From: Rhodobiaceae bacterium UBA7378
GTDB lineage: Bacteria > Pseudomonadota > Alphaproteobacteria > RS24
Assembly: GCA_002469805.1 (NCBI GenBank)
Contig: DKNW01000082.1
Coordinates: 1-14,807 of the forward strand
Direction: 5' to 3'
DNA: 14,807 nucleotides
Positions 8,212 to 14,636 of this stretch are shown piece by piece (position 1 is the stretch's first letter; the number at the start of each line of letters is the position of its first letter). The position numbers were made by a program, and so were the translations under genes. The notes under the pieces were generated by a model that saw nothing but the letters and a program-made list of their open reading frames with translations, was not told the origin of the DNA and ran no database searches.

Positions 8212-10122
8212 ATGACAGAAAAATATATAAGAACTTTTGCGCTGGGGCTTTTGACATTATTGGCCGCAACGGTATCTGGGGCCAGTGCTGAACCGAGCGA
8301 CAGACAAGCCTATTTTGGCGAAACGCATGTGCACACCAAATTGTCCTTTGACGCCTTTATTTTCGGCAACCGAAACGGGCCCGATGAGGCTTATCGCTTT
8401 GCCAAGGGCGAGACAATATTGCATCCCGCCGGATTTGAAATGAAATTACGCGTACCGCTTGATTTTCAGGCTGTTACCGACCACGCCATGTATCTGGGCA
8501 TGGTGCCAGCCATGTTCGATACCTCGACACAGGCTTCGCAACACCCCGTAGCAACAGAATTGCGAGATGCTGAAAGCCCCGGTGCGCGGCGTCTGGCTTT
8601 TGCCTCGATGATGCCGTATCTCGGCCAAATTGTTGAAGACGATCTCCTGGATATGGATATTGTCCGTTCTGCATGGCAAGAGATTGTTGCCGCGTCCGAA
8701 CGCTACAATGAACCGGGCAAATTCACTACCTTTACCGGCTATGAGTACACCTCATCGCAGGAGAATTTCGAAAACCTGCATCGAAACGTTATCTTCGCTG
8801 ATGGTGCGCCGGATGAACCGTATTCGCGCTTGATTTCGCGTAATCCTGAAAACCTATGGCGCTGGATGGATAGCTTGCGCGACAAAGGCATGGACAGCAT
8901 CGCCATTCCGCATAATTCGAACGGGTCGGATGGTTTCATGTTCAGCAACCAGACCTATGACGGCAATGAAATTACACAAGCCTATACAGATTTGCGGATG
9001 CGCAACGAGCCTATTGTTGAGATCACGCAAGTTAAAGGCACATCTGAAACGCACCCGCTTTTGTCGCCACGCGATGAGTTCGCCGCGTTCGAGATTATGC
9101 CTTACCAGATTGCAACATGGACGCCGAGCCGCCTGAACGGTTCATATGTGCGCCAAGCCTATTTACGCGGCCTTGCCCTGCAACGCGCTGGTGCCGGCAA
9201 TCCCTATAAATTCGGGCTGATCGGCGCGTCTGATACACATGTTGGTGCTGGTGCCTTTGATGAGGATAATTACTGGTCAAAGATCGGCATTGTAGACTCG
9301 ACCGGCAAATTACGCGGCTCTGTGCCACTGACGTGGAGCGAGCGTCTTGATGCCCAAATTTCGCGCGTGGCAAACATGTTTGTGATGAGCCAAGTACCTG
9401 CGGCTGCTGATGTCGGGGTGGCCCCAGCGAACCCGGCACCGCAATACTCGCATCAGCAATGGTCGACATGGGGGGCGTCAGGCCTTGCCGGTGTGTGGGC
9501 TGAGGAAAATACACGCGAGTCTATTTTTGCCGCGATGCGCCGCAAGGAAACATTTGCCACGTCGGGGCCGCGCATGCGTGTGCGGTTCTTTGGCGGTTAT
9601 GGCTTTGGTGATGATATTCTAGATTCTGCCAATATGGTTGCCGAGGCTTATTCCGGTGGCGTACCTATGGGAGGCGAATTGACCGCGCAAAGTGCTGGAT
9701 CGCCAGAATTTCTGGTTTGGGTGACCCGCGATCCTGGCAGCAATTCGCTGCAACGCGCGCAAATCGTTAAGGGTTGGATTGATGGTGAAGGCGAAACACA
9801 CGAAGCCGTGTTCGACGTTGCGTGCGCGGGCGGCGCGGAGACTGACCCAGAGACGCAACGCTGTCCGCCGAATAATGCGGCGGTAGACGTGGCGACATGC
9901 GAAACAAGTGCCGATACCGGCGCTGACGAATTTCGCACCGTGTGGCGCGATCCGACATATGTTGCGGGTCAAAACGCCGCTTATTATGTGCGTGCATTGG
10001 AGAACCCGACATGTCGGTGGTCAAGCTGGGACGCACTGCGTGCTGGCACTCCGCCAAACCCGGTATTGCCAGCGGTTATTCAAGAACGCGTTTGGTCATC
10101 ACCGATCTGGCTTGAGAACTAG
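8212..10122 (+). CDS. Exported DUF3604 family protein (putative PHP-like metalloprotein)
   Basis: A 636-residue DUF3604 protein of unproven biochemical function. A cleavable Sec signal is clear: basic MTEKYIR, hydrophobic core to about residue 22, and ASA|EP cleavage after A26. The mature start FGETHVHTKLSFDA carries H39 and H41 and looks like the metal-binding start of PHP/amidohydrolase-like folds. Further candidate ligands are D90-H91 (VTDHAMYLG), H234 (IPHNSN), E279/H281 (SETHPLL) and D341/H343 (GASDTHVG). The late block RKETFATSGPRMRVRFFGG and the terminal ERVWSSPIW are characteristic of the family. All four cysteines of the mature protein (C538, C551, C563, C601) cluster near the C-terminus, fitting disulfides in the periplasm. 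AAAGGGG lies just upstream of the ATG. It leads an operon with a membrane-anchored isomerase 3 bases downstream and a HupE-like protein. A metallophosphoesterase-like hydrolase is a reasonable guess, not shown. Confidence 0.92.
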   Translation: MTEKYIRTFALGLLTLLAATVSGASAEPSDRQAYFGETHVHTKLSFDAFIFGNRNGPDEAYRFAKGETILHPAGFEMKLRVPLDFQAVTDHAMYLGMVPAMFDTSTQASQHPVATELRDAESPGARRLAFASMMPYLGQIVEDDLLDMDIVRSAWQEIVAASERYNEPGKFTTFTGYEYTSSQENFENLHRNVIFADGAPDEPYSRLISRNPENLWRWMDSLRDKGMDSIAIPHNSNGSDGFMFSNQTYDGNEITQAYTDLRMRNEPIVEITQVKGTSETHPLLSPRDEFAAFEIMPYQIATWTPSRLNGSYVRQAYLRGLALQRAGAGNPYKFGLIGASDTHVGAGAFDEDNYWSKIGIVDSTGKLRGSVPLTWSERLDAQISRVANMFVMSQVPAAADVGVAPANPAPQYSHQQWSTWGASGLAGVWAEENTRESIFAAMRRKETFATSGPRMRVRFFGGYGFGDDILDSANMVAEAYSGGVPMGGELTAQSAGSPEFLVWVTRDPGSNSLQRAQIVKGWIDGEGETHEAVFDVACAGGAETDPETQRCPPNNAAVDVATCETSADTGADEFRTVWRDPTYVAGQNAAYYVRALENPTCRWSSWDALRAGTPPNPVLPAVIQERVWSSPIWLEN

Positions 10123-10125
10123 TTA

Positions 10126-10962
10126 ATGGCATTGCGTCTGCTTCGCCGGCTATTTCAAGCGCTGGTCAGGGATCGATTTGTCTGGTTTATCGTGATCGGT
10201 TTGGCTTTGTTTGGATTGGATAAGTGGCGCACGGCGCAAGACGACCATCTGATTATTGTCGACCTGCCTTTGCTGGAAAAACTTGCTGCTCAATGGCAGG
10301 GGCAGACTGATCGCATGCCTGATGCCACTGAGCTGGATGCATTGGTTGAGGGATATGTGCGAGAGGAAATTCTCGTGCGCGAGGCGCGACGATTGGAGCT
10401 CCATCAAAACGATGTCATCATTCGCAGGCGGTTGGCCCAAAAAGTCGAATTTTTTCTGACCAATCCAGATGCTGGTCTAGCCCCCGACACTGCTATGTTG
10501 CGCGCGTTTTATACTGAAAACCGCGAAGCATATCGCCAGCCGGAGACATTTAGTTTCAACCATGTTTTTGTGGGTGACGAAAAAACCGCCAGTGATACGG
10601 CGGCGCGGTTGAATATAGATGAAACCGGATGGCGAGCGCTTGGACGCCCGTTCATGCTGAAGCGCAGCTATCGCGCCGTGACTGCCGAAAAACTGGCGGC
10701 TGAAATGGGCGATGATTTCGTCGCTGCTTTACGCGCGGCACCGGGCGCGAAGTGGTCGGCGCCCATTGCTTCGGCGTTTGGAGTGCATGCGGTTAAACTT
10801 TTGTCGCATGAAAAAGGCGGCGATCGCCCCTTTGACGCGGTTGCCGAATATGTGGCGCGCGATTGGCGTCAGCTTCAGCAGGAAAAAGCCCGTCGCGATG
10901 CGCTGGACGAGTTGCGGCGCAGATACACAGTTGAACTTGCGCCGGTTACCCCACAACCATGA
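10126..10962 (+). CDS. Membrane-anchored peptidyl-prolyl isomerase, parvulin/SurA-like
   Basis: A 278-residue protein with a basic N-terminus and one membrane segment (about 16-31, RFVWFIVIGLALFGL), so it is probably anchored with its bulk in the periplasm. Residues about 60-120 form charged helices (EGYVREEILVREARRLEL, then RRRLAQKVEFF) like the chaperone part of SurA/PpiD proteins. A shortened rotamase region runs from about 133 to 226: FSFNHVFV with H146 corresponds to the usual RHILV strand, and SAFGVHAVKL with H221 to the closing FGxH strand. The usual GGDLGW segment is replaced by MLKRSYRAVT, so isomerase activity is uncertain and a pure holdase role is possible. There is no convincing ribosome binding site. 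The start lies 3 bases after the DUF3604 stop, which suggests translational coupling, and its own stop overlaps the next start (ATGA). The likely client is the exported DUF3604 protein (inference). Confidence 0.86.
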   Translation: MALRLLRRLFQALVRDRFVWFIVIGLALFGLDKWRTAQDDHLIIVDLPLLEKLAAQWQGQTDRMPDATELDALVEGYVREEILVREARRLELHQNDVIIRRRLAQKVEFFLTNPDAGLAPDTAMLRAFYTENREAYRQPETFSFNHVFVGDEKTASDTAARLNIDETGWRALGRPFMLKRSYRAVTAEKLAAEMGDDFVAALRAAPGAKWSAPIASAFGVHAVKLLSHEKGGDRPFDAVAEYVARDWRQLQQEKARRDALDELRRRYTVELAPVTPQP

Positions 10963-11972
10963 GGTTTGCCTGTATCTTTTTGATTGTGGTGTTTGTTGTC
11001 GGTGTTCACGCGGCATCCGCCCATGAGGTACGGCCAGGGTTTTTGAAAATTGATGAAATATCGCCGGAAAGGTTTGCCGTCAGCTGGAAGCAGCCTGTGC
11101 GGGGCGGGGCGCAATCGGTTTCCGGACTTGGCTTGCGACCGGTGTTTCCGCCGTCATGCGAAAGAGCCTCCGATAGCCGGATGCTCCGTGTGCCCGGCAT
11201 GCTTGTTGAAAATTTCGAATTGGCCTGCGCCGGTGGTTTGCGGGGGCAGACGGTCGGCGTGGAAGGGTTACAGAAAACCATCACGGATGTGTTTGTTCAA
11301 TTGCACGCGCTTGAGGGCAATATGGTGCATTTACGCCTCACGCCTGAAAGTCCTGCGCAGGCATTTGGCGGCGGCGTTGGCCTTGTGACTTATGCATGGT
11401 TGGGCGTCGAACATCTCATATTAGGGTATGACCATATTCTGTTTGTCATCGGGCTTGTGATGCTTGTTGCGGGTTGGCAGCGGCTTGTTTTAGTGATCAC
11501 CGGATTTACCCTGGCCCATTCGTTGACGCTTGGTCTGTCGGTGTTGGATGTCGCCTATTTGCCCATGGCCCCGGTTGAAGCCACGATTGCACTTTCCATT
11601 CTTTTTGTTACCACGGAATTATTGCGTGCGCCGGACGCGCGCTCGAAGCTGGCGACGCGGTATCCGCAAGTCATAGCGCTTGGTTTTGGGCTGCTGCACG
11701 GTTTCGGTTTTGCTGGCGTTTTGAAAGATATCGGCCTGCCATCTGAGACGGCGATTTTGGCTTTGGCGTTGTTCAATGTCGGTCTCGAGATCGGGCAATT
11801 ACTGGTGGTGGCCGCATGTCTGGCTGTTATCCAATTATCCGCCACAGCCAGCGCGCACCTATCACTTCCAGCGAGTTACCATACGCGCGCGCGCGCCGGC
11901 GTTGTGATGGCCATGGGCGGGCTTGCGGGCTATTGGTTTGTTGCCCGCAGCGTGCAGATTATCTTCGTTTAA
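10959..11972 (+). CDS. HupE/UreJ family membrane protein (HupE_UreJ_2 type)
   Basis: A 337-residue protein with a signal peptide (1-21, ending ASA before HEVRP), a periplasmic domain (about 22-135, with C67 and C90) and a C-terminal membrane domain of about six or seven segments. Polar residues lie in or beside these segments as in the HupE/UreJ superfamily: GVEHLILGYDHILF (H152, D158, H159), TLAHSLTLG (H187), VTTE (E220), GLLHGFGFAG (H247) and NVGLEIGQ (E277). Known: classic HupE and UreJ move nickel for hydrogenase and urease, whereas this longer variant with an N-terminal periplasmic domain has no assigned substrate. No urease or hydrogenase gene is in the window. The start overlaps the isomerase stop in an ATGA, so the two are co-translated. 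Metal supply for the DUF3604 protein is a hypothesis from operon context. Confidence 0.9.
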   Translation: MRFACIFLIVVFVVGVHAASAHEVRPGFLKIDEISPERFAVSWKQPVRGGAQSVSGLGLRPVFPPSCERASDSRMLRVPGMLVENFELACAGGLRGQTVGVEGLQKTITDVFVQLHALEGNMVHLRLTPESPAQAFGGGVGLVTYAWLGVEHLILGYDHILFVIGLVMLVAGWQRLVLVITGFTLAHSLTLGLSVLDVAYLPMAPVEATIALSILFVTTELLRAPDARSKLATRYPQVIALGFGLLHGFGFAGVLKDIGLPSETAILALALFNVGLEIGQLLVVAACLAVIQLSATASAHLSLPASYHTRARAGVVMAMGGLAGYWFVARSVQIIFV

Positions 11973-12016
11973 CCCGCGAGATCTTTCAGACTGCGGATAG
12001 GCTCCAGATAAGCAGA

Positions 12017-12844
12017 TTATTCGGCGGCGGAGGCGACGTCAGAAAATTGGGCGTCGCGTTTTTCCATTTCAGCCATAATCGCTTCGATCTGGTTCGGGCC
12101 TCCAATAATCGTGTCCTGAATTTCGCTTTCAAGCAGAAGTGTCTCTGGCAGATGCCGGTCGGCAGGCTCGTTATAAAGCCGTTTAATGCCGCGAATAGCT
12201 TCTGGATTGCGTGCGGCTATCTGGCGTGCCACATCCATCGCATGCGCCACTGGATCGTCATGAATGCGCGTCAAAAAGCCGATATCCAGCGCTTCATTCG
12301 CCTCAAAAATACGGCCTGTCATTGCCAGCTCTTTCAGAATATCCTCGCGGGCCAGACGCGCCATAACATGGGTTGTGCCCATGTCGGGGACCAGCCCCCA
12401 TTTGATTTCCATAATCGAAAACTTAGTGCCTGGTGCGGCAAAGCGCATATCTGCACCCATGAAAATCTGAAAGCCACCGCCCAAAGCAAACCCTTGCGCC
12501 GCCGCGATAACCGGCACGCCAATCTCGCGCCAGATGCAAGCGACTTTTTGCGGCTTATTGGCAAGCCCGTGCGTACGCTCGATAAGCGGTTTGCGTGCTG
12601 GTTTTTTGCCATCGTCCGAATTGTCTGCGGCGGCGGAGAAATTGCCCATATCAAGGCCAGCGCAAAACGCACGGCCTTCGCCAGACATAACAATGGCCCG
12701 CAGTCCAGTTTCGTTTTTAAGCCGCTCGCCAGCGGCGATCAGCGCCTCCATCATGTCATTGTCGAGCGCATTCATCTTGTCACTGCGCACCATACGTACA
12801 TGGGCGATCTGGTCTTCAATGGTAATGTCTACACGGTCTTGCAT
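12017..12844 (-). CDS. Crotonase / enoyl-CoA hydratase family protein
   Basis: A 275-residue crotonase-fold enzyme acting on an acyl-CoA thioester. Oxyanion-hole segments are GRAFCAGLDMG (58-68) and AAQGFALGGGFQIF (115-128). The two catalytic glutamates of rat enoyl-CoA hydratase (E144, E164) align with Q126 in GGGFQI and E146 in SIMEIKWGLVPDMG; D154 follows in the VPDMG turn. Losing one glutamate argues against a textbook hydratase and for another crotonase reaction such as isomerase, hydrolase or lyase. A polar insert at about 69-95 (AAADNSDDGKKPARK) extends the loop after the first oxyanion segment. The start is the ATG at 12844, preceded by GGAGG with 8 bases spacing; a TTG at 12859 would overlap that site. 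It lies 28 bases downstream of the FGGY kinase gene and probably shares its mRNA. Confidence 0.92.
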   Translation of the reverse strand: MQDRVDITIEDQIAHVRMVRSDKMNALDNDMMEALIAAGERLKNETGLRAIVMSGEGRAFCAGLDMGNFSAAADNSDDGKKPARKPLIERTHGLANKPQKVACIWREIGVPVIAAAQGFALGGGFQIFMGADMRFAAPGTKFSIMEIKWGLVPDMGTTHVMARLAREDILKELAMTGRIFEANEALDIGFLTRIHDDPVAHAMDVARQIAARNPEAIRGIKRLYNEPADRHLPETLLLESEIQDTIIGGPNQIEAIMAEMEKRDAQFSDVASAAE

Positions 12845-12872
12845 ATTGTCAGCCTCCAATGTGTCCGCTTAT

Positions 12873-14342
12873 TTAGTTCGTCGCGTCATGTCCCCGATGA
12901 AATCGATCAAACGCCACGTCATATAATTTCTGGGCGTCAGCATACCAAGCATGGGTTTGCTTGTCAGGGCTAAATTCAGCGCGGCATTGATAGCCAGCAT
13001 GGGCCGCATCCGCAAGCGTTTCAAAGCTGCCGCCAGCATATGCCGACAGCAAAGCCGCGCCATAAGCAGCATCGGTGCGTTCGGGCAGCTGCATGTGTAC
13101 GCCGAGCATATCGGCAATCATTTGGCACCAGAACGCGCTATTTGTGCCGCCACCGAGCAATGTTGACGTGCTTATATCCGTGCCTGTGGTGATGCTCATG
13201 CTCTGCCAAATTTGCGCAAATGCATGGCCTACACCTTCAAACACGGCGCGTGCCAGATGCGCGCGCGTGGTGGCACGCGTTAAACCTGTAAAGCTGGCCG
13301 CAAGATCTGTGTTCCAATGCGGCGCGCGTTCGCCTAGCAAATAGGGATGAAACAGTACCCCGTCAGCTCCCGGCGCAACGCTGGCGGCCATGGCCGCAAT
13401 CTCGTCCAGCGAGTGCGTAGGTGCGAAAACATGGGCAAACCAATCGAGCGCACCGGCACAATTATTCATGCCCGCAGCATGATAGTAGAGCGTGTCGGTT
13501 ACATGCGGATATATCGATACGGGTGGTTGCGGGGCCAACGCTTGGGTGGTGTGCGACACAACCCCCGCCGATGCAAGTTTGATGCTGGTATGTCCAGCCG
13601 CCGGAGGGCCGCAGCACAACCATTCAAGCGTGGTGTCGATGCTTCCCTGAAAAACCGGCACACGCGCGGGCAGTTGAAACGCCACGGCTTTCGTGCCGGT
13701 CGTGCCGACTTCCTGAAACGGTGAAACCGGCGTGGGCATCGCACTTGGGTCGATACCAGCCCGAGCAAGGAGGTGCTCCGACCACTGGCCCGTGCGAATG
13801 TTACCCAACATAGCGCCCGTCACTTCGCCGGCATCGGTACAATGATCGCCGGTCAATTGCGCGCGAAGCCAGTCTTTAGCGAAATAAATCCGCGCGACGC
13901 GGGCCAAATTTTCGGGCTCGTGCTGGGCCAGCCAGCACAATTGCGGCAGTGTCCATGTAGGGTTGGGCAGGTTGCCAGCGGTCTCAAGAACTTCCGGCGC
14001 GGCTTGCAAAATTTGCGCTTCGGCGCTGGCGCGCTGGTCGTTCCACATGATTGCCGGACGCAATGGTGCGTCATGCGCGTCGCATAAAACGGCAATATGC
14101 GCCCCGCCGGTAAACGCGATGCCGCGCAAGTTATCGAGCGTGTCGGGCATGGTGGCACGAAGCTGTGCGAGAGCTGTTTGTAGCGCATTGCGCCAATGCG
14201 CCGGATCTTGCTCGGCGTAGCCCGGTGCAGGGCTTTGCGTGGTTATCGCAACGCTGCATGCCCCTATCTGGGCGGCCTGCGCGTCAATGAGCGAAAGCTT
14301 CAGCGCACTAGCGCCGAGATCAATACCGAGAAAGAAACTCAT
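12873..14342 (-). CDS. FGGY-family carbohydrate kinase, xylulokinase-like
   Basis: ATP-dependent sugar kinase of 489 residues with the two-domain FGGY architecture. Visible are the first phosphate-binding motif FLGIDLGASALK (4-15), WNDQR (100-104, as WNDGR in XylB), the probable catalytic aspartate in FQGSIDTTLEW (D236), the second-domain segment FTGLTRATTRAHLARAVFEGV, and the adenosine-motif LLGGGTNSAFW followed by DAAYGAALLSA. Where XylB has GQMH for xylulose contact, this protein has GGAH (79-82), keeping the histidine but not the glutamine-methionine pair, so D-xylulose is only one candidate. No xylose isomerase, sugar transporter or repressor is nearby. It is the first gene of a two-gene unit with the crotonase. 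There is no ribosome binding site before the ATG. TATAAG (minus strand, 14353-14348) sits where a -10 element would give a leaderless transcript, though no matching -35 is evident. Confidence 0.88.
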   Translation of the reverse strand: MSFFLGIDLGASALKLSLIDAQAAQIGACSVAITTQSPAPGYAEQDPAHWRNALQTALAQLRATMPDTLDNLRGIAFTGGAHIAVLCDAHDAPLRPAIMWNDQRASAEAQILQAAPEVLETAGNLPNPTWTLPQLCWLAQHEPENLARVARIYFAKDWLRAQLTGDHCTDAGEVTGAMLGNIRTGQWSEHLLARAGIDPSAMPTPVSPFQEVGTTGTKAVAFQLPARVPVFQGSIDTTLEWLCCGPPAAGHTSIKLASAGVVSHTTQALAPQPPVSIYPHVTDTLYYHAAGMNNCAGALDWFAHVFAPTHSLDEIAAMAASVAPGADGVLFHPYLLGERAPHWNTDLAASFTGLTRATTRAHLARAVFEGVGHAFAQIWQSMSITTGTDISTSTLLGGGTNSAFWCQMIADMLGVHMQLPERTDAAYGAALLSAYAGGSFETLADAAHAGYQCRAEFSPDKQTHAWYADAQKLYDVAFDRFHRGHDATN

Positions 14343-14378
14343 ACCGGCTTATACCGCATGAAATCGGGTGGCGCATAT

Positions 14379-14406
14379 AAAAAGGGCGCCCGACAAGCGG
14401 GCGCCC
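14379..14406 (-). terminator. Rho-independent terminator of the 30-codon gene
   Basis: Read on the minus strand, CGGGCGCCC..GGGCGCCCG style arms (14406-14398 and 14392-14384) form a perfect 9-bp all-GC stem. The loop is 5 bases, and TTTTT (14383-14379) follows directly. It lies 30 bases after the small frame's stop and 37 bases before the kinase start, so it ends the small transcript and insulates, or attenuates, the kinase operon. On the plus strand the T-rich tail is weak. Confidence 0.88.
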
Positions 14407-14435
14407 CGTGAATTTGGTTTTAAGGCAAATCCAAA

Positions 14436-14528
14436 TTATTTTCGCGCGCCAGTGGACCGCGAAGGTTGCTCCACGTCCACTCTATAACGCCGGACTTTAA
14501 ACCCTAAATCAGACCTTTCACTAGACAA
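14436..14528 (-). CDS. Candidate 30-residue small protein with an extended Shine-Dalgarno sequence
   Basis: TTG-started frame of 30 codons ending in TAA; the product begins MSSERSDLGF and ends RSTGARK. It is basic (R and K outnumber D and E) and has no membrane segment, cysteine or recognised domain. The case for a gene rests on context: a promoter-like element (14566-14594), a ribosome binding site of exceptional strength 7 bases before TTG, and a strong terminator just after the stop, giving a predicted RNA of about 180 nt. The frame is also open upstream to the window edge, but that part is antisense to the MBL gene and is probably a shadow. The inner KVRRY..EQPS...AR pattern faintly recalls the KLRRHYEKPS stretch of ribosomal protein bS21 by eye; treat this as a lead only. 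Alternatives are a leader peptide or a non-coding RNA. Confidence 0.55.
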   Translation of the reverse strand: MSSERSDLGFKVRRYRVDVEQPSRSTGARK

Positions 14529-14529
14529 T

Positions 14530-14544
14530 GGATCACCTCCTTTC
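14530..14544 (-). promoter_or_regulatory. Extended Shine-Dalgarno element, 15-base complement of the 16S rRNA 3' end
   Basis: The minus strand reads GAAAGGAGGTGATCC, the reverse complement of GGATCACCTCCTTTC, the canonical bacterial 16S 3' terminus. The AGGAGG core (14541-14536) is 7 bases from the TTG at 14528. Typical sites in this window match only 4-6 bases (AAGGA, GGGAGG, GGAGG). The sequence upstream on the plus strand does not resemble 16S, so this is not an rRNA remnant. Confidence 0.8.
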
Positions 14545-14565
14545 GGTAGTTGAAGAAACAAGTTG

Positions 14566-14594
14566 AGTGTAGGGTGATTTGCACCGTCTAACAA
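14566..14594 (-). promoter_or_regulatory. Sigma-70-like promoter of the 30-codon gene
   Basis: On the minus strand TTGTTA (14594-14589, 4 of 6 to the -35 consensus) and TACACT (14571-14566, 4 of 6 to -10) are separated by exactly 17 bases. Transcription would start near 14559, giving a leader of about 30 nt that ends in the extended Shine-Dalgarno element. It overlaps the proposed promoter of the oppositely oriented MBL gene. Confidence 0.5.
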
Positions 14595-14606
14595 AAGGTT
14601 TATGCT
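14579..14606 (+). promoter_or_regulatory. Possible promoter of the MBL-fold hydrolase gene
   Basis: TTGCAC (14579-14584) and TATGCT (14601-14606, 4 of 6 to -10) have 16-base spacing. The start would be near 14613, about 24 bases before the ATG. The -35 match is only 3 of 6, so this rests mainly on position and the -10 box. Confidence 0.33.
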
Positions 14607-14636
14607 GGTTTTCGTCAGAAATTTAAGGAGCGCGGC

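Noticed and set aside
11973..12016. Terminator between the convergent HupE-like and crotonase genes
   Set aside because: Only a 4-bp CCGC/GCGG pairing and no T-run on either strand.
11816..12973. A 385-codon plus-strand open frame covering the crotonase region
   Set aside because: It is antisense to the crotonase gene, whose motifs, length and ribosome binding site are convincing. The plus-strand product has no recognisable features.
14530..14544. GGATCACCTCCTTTC on the plus strand, identical to the 3' end of 16S rRNA, as a possible rRNA fragment or integration scar
   Set aside because: The match stops at 15 bases; the upstream sequence bears no likeness to 16S helix 45, and the minus-strand reading as a ribosome binding site at ideal spacing explains it better.
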